Assembly (NCBI GenBank): GCA_934402125.1
Contig: CAKRTY010000098.1
Coordinates: 1-6,386 of the forward strand
Reading direction: 5' to 3'
Length of the DNA stretch: 6,386 nucleotides
Source: an uncultured Anaerosacchariphilus sp.
Lineage (GTDB): Bacteria; Bacillota; Clostridia; Lachnospirales; Lachnospiraceae
The notes beneath the pieces are model-generated. The model was not told the DNA's origin and made no database searches. It saw only the letters and a program-made list of their open reading frames with translations. Shown piece after piece: positions 6,095-6,386 of this stretch. A program made the translations under genes and the position numbers. Within the stretch, counting starts at the first letter, position 1. Every line of letters starts with the position of its first letter.

Positions 6095-6101
6095 AAAGGA
6101 G
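6095..6101 (+). promoter_or_regulatory. Ribosome binding site that sets the sbcD start
   Basis: AAAGGAG ends seven bases before ATG 6109, an optimal distance. The in-frame ATG at 6103 lies only one base from the site, too close for initiation, so the protein should begin MRFLHLGDLH and not MYMRFLH. Confidence 0.75.
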
Positions 6102-6108
6102 AATGTAT

Positions 6109-6386
6109 ATGAGGTTTTTGCATCTGGGCGATCTTCACCTGGGCAAATCACTGGGGGAATTTGACCTGATCGAGGATCAGAAATATATACTGGATCAGAT
6201 TCTTGGTATAGTTCGGGAAAAATCAGTGGATGCGGTGTTGATTGCCGGAGATGTGTATGACAAAACGATTCCCAGCGAGGCAGCCATCAATCTGCTGGAT
6301 TATTTTCTGTACCGTTTATCAGAGACGGGGGCGAAGACATTTCTGATCAGTGGAAACCATGATTCGGATGATCGACTGAATTATGG
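6109..6386 (+). CDS. sbcD: Exonuclease SbcCD, nuclease subunit SbcD (3' end missing)
   Basis: The first 92 codons are visible and the frame is open to the end of the window. The metallophosphoesterase motifs of SbcD/Mre11 appear in order: the DxH motif at D8 and H10 within HLGDLHLGK, GDVYD with D48, and GNHD with N83, H84 and D85. These residues bind the two Mn ions of the nuclease centre. SbcD (usually about 370-400 residues) pairs with the ATPase SbcC to open and degrade hairpins and blocked DNA ends, in the cytoplasm at the nucleoid. sbcC would be expected directly downstream but is outside the window. The gene is separated from ybaK by a terminator and probably has its own promoter, so it is functionally unrelated to the metabolic genes before it. 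Confidence 0.93.
   Translation, partial: MRFLHLGDLHLGKSLGEFDLIEDQKYILDQILGIVREKSVDAVLIAGDVYDKTIPSEAAINLLDYFLYRLSETGAKTFLISGNHDSDDRLNY

Noticed and set aside
6031..6108. A riboswitch or T-box in the sbcD leader
   Set aside because: The leader has only a 4-pair hairpin (6054-6065) and a short palindrome, with no known aptamer core, T-box sequence or terminator stem.
5945..6151. A 68-codon open frame on the - strand across the terminator-sbcD gap
   Set aside because: It overlaps the sbcD promoter, leader and start, has no recognisable domain, and is better explained as non-coding sequence open by chance.

Overview
The window looks like chromosomal DNA from a strictly anaerobic, moderately high-GC Firmicute, most likely a gut Lachnospiraceae-type Clostridium. 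This is inferred from the two-subunit oxygen-sensitive (class I) fumarase, the ferredoxin-linked flavoprotein, the strong GGAGG ribosome sites and the generally Clostridia-like proteins. No species can be named. All eight genes are on the + strand, they are tightly packed, and no gap reaches 300 bases.

Region 1 (1-3138) reads as one operon. It holds the 3' end of a 4Fe-4S ferredoxin-type protein, then a fumarate reductase/succinate dehydrogenase-type flavoprotein, then a compact two-repeat membrane transporter related to the AspT/YidE/YbjL family. Region 2 (3139-5942) begins with an 89-base gap carrying a promoter built on tandem repeats spaced 17 bases apart. It continues with the alpha and beta subunits of a class I fumarase, a DUF1275 (YoaK-type) membrane protein and a YbaK/EbsC-type Cys-tRNA(Pro) deacylase, and ends at a clear intrinsic terminator. 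Region 3 (5943-6386) contains a candidate promoter, a leader of roughly 80 bases and the first 92 codons of sbcD, which runs off the window.

The genes in 1-4632 suggest an anaerobic C4-dicarboxylate module. Fumarase interconverts malate and fumarate, the flavoprotein with its Fe-S partner probably reduces fumarate to succinate (or does the reverse), and the AspT-like carrier probably moves a C4 acid or amino acid across the membrane. Each family assignment is read from motifs. The joint pathway and the direction of flow are inference.

Most of the window is ordinary housekeeping metabolism. The points worth a second look are the unusual flavoprotein (no flavinylation histidine, an N-terminal extension of about 88 residues, no SdhA C-terminal domain), the transporter without TrkA_C domains, and the repeat-built promoter in front of the fumarase. 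I see no mobile element, CRISPR array, tRNA or rRNA.
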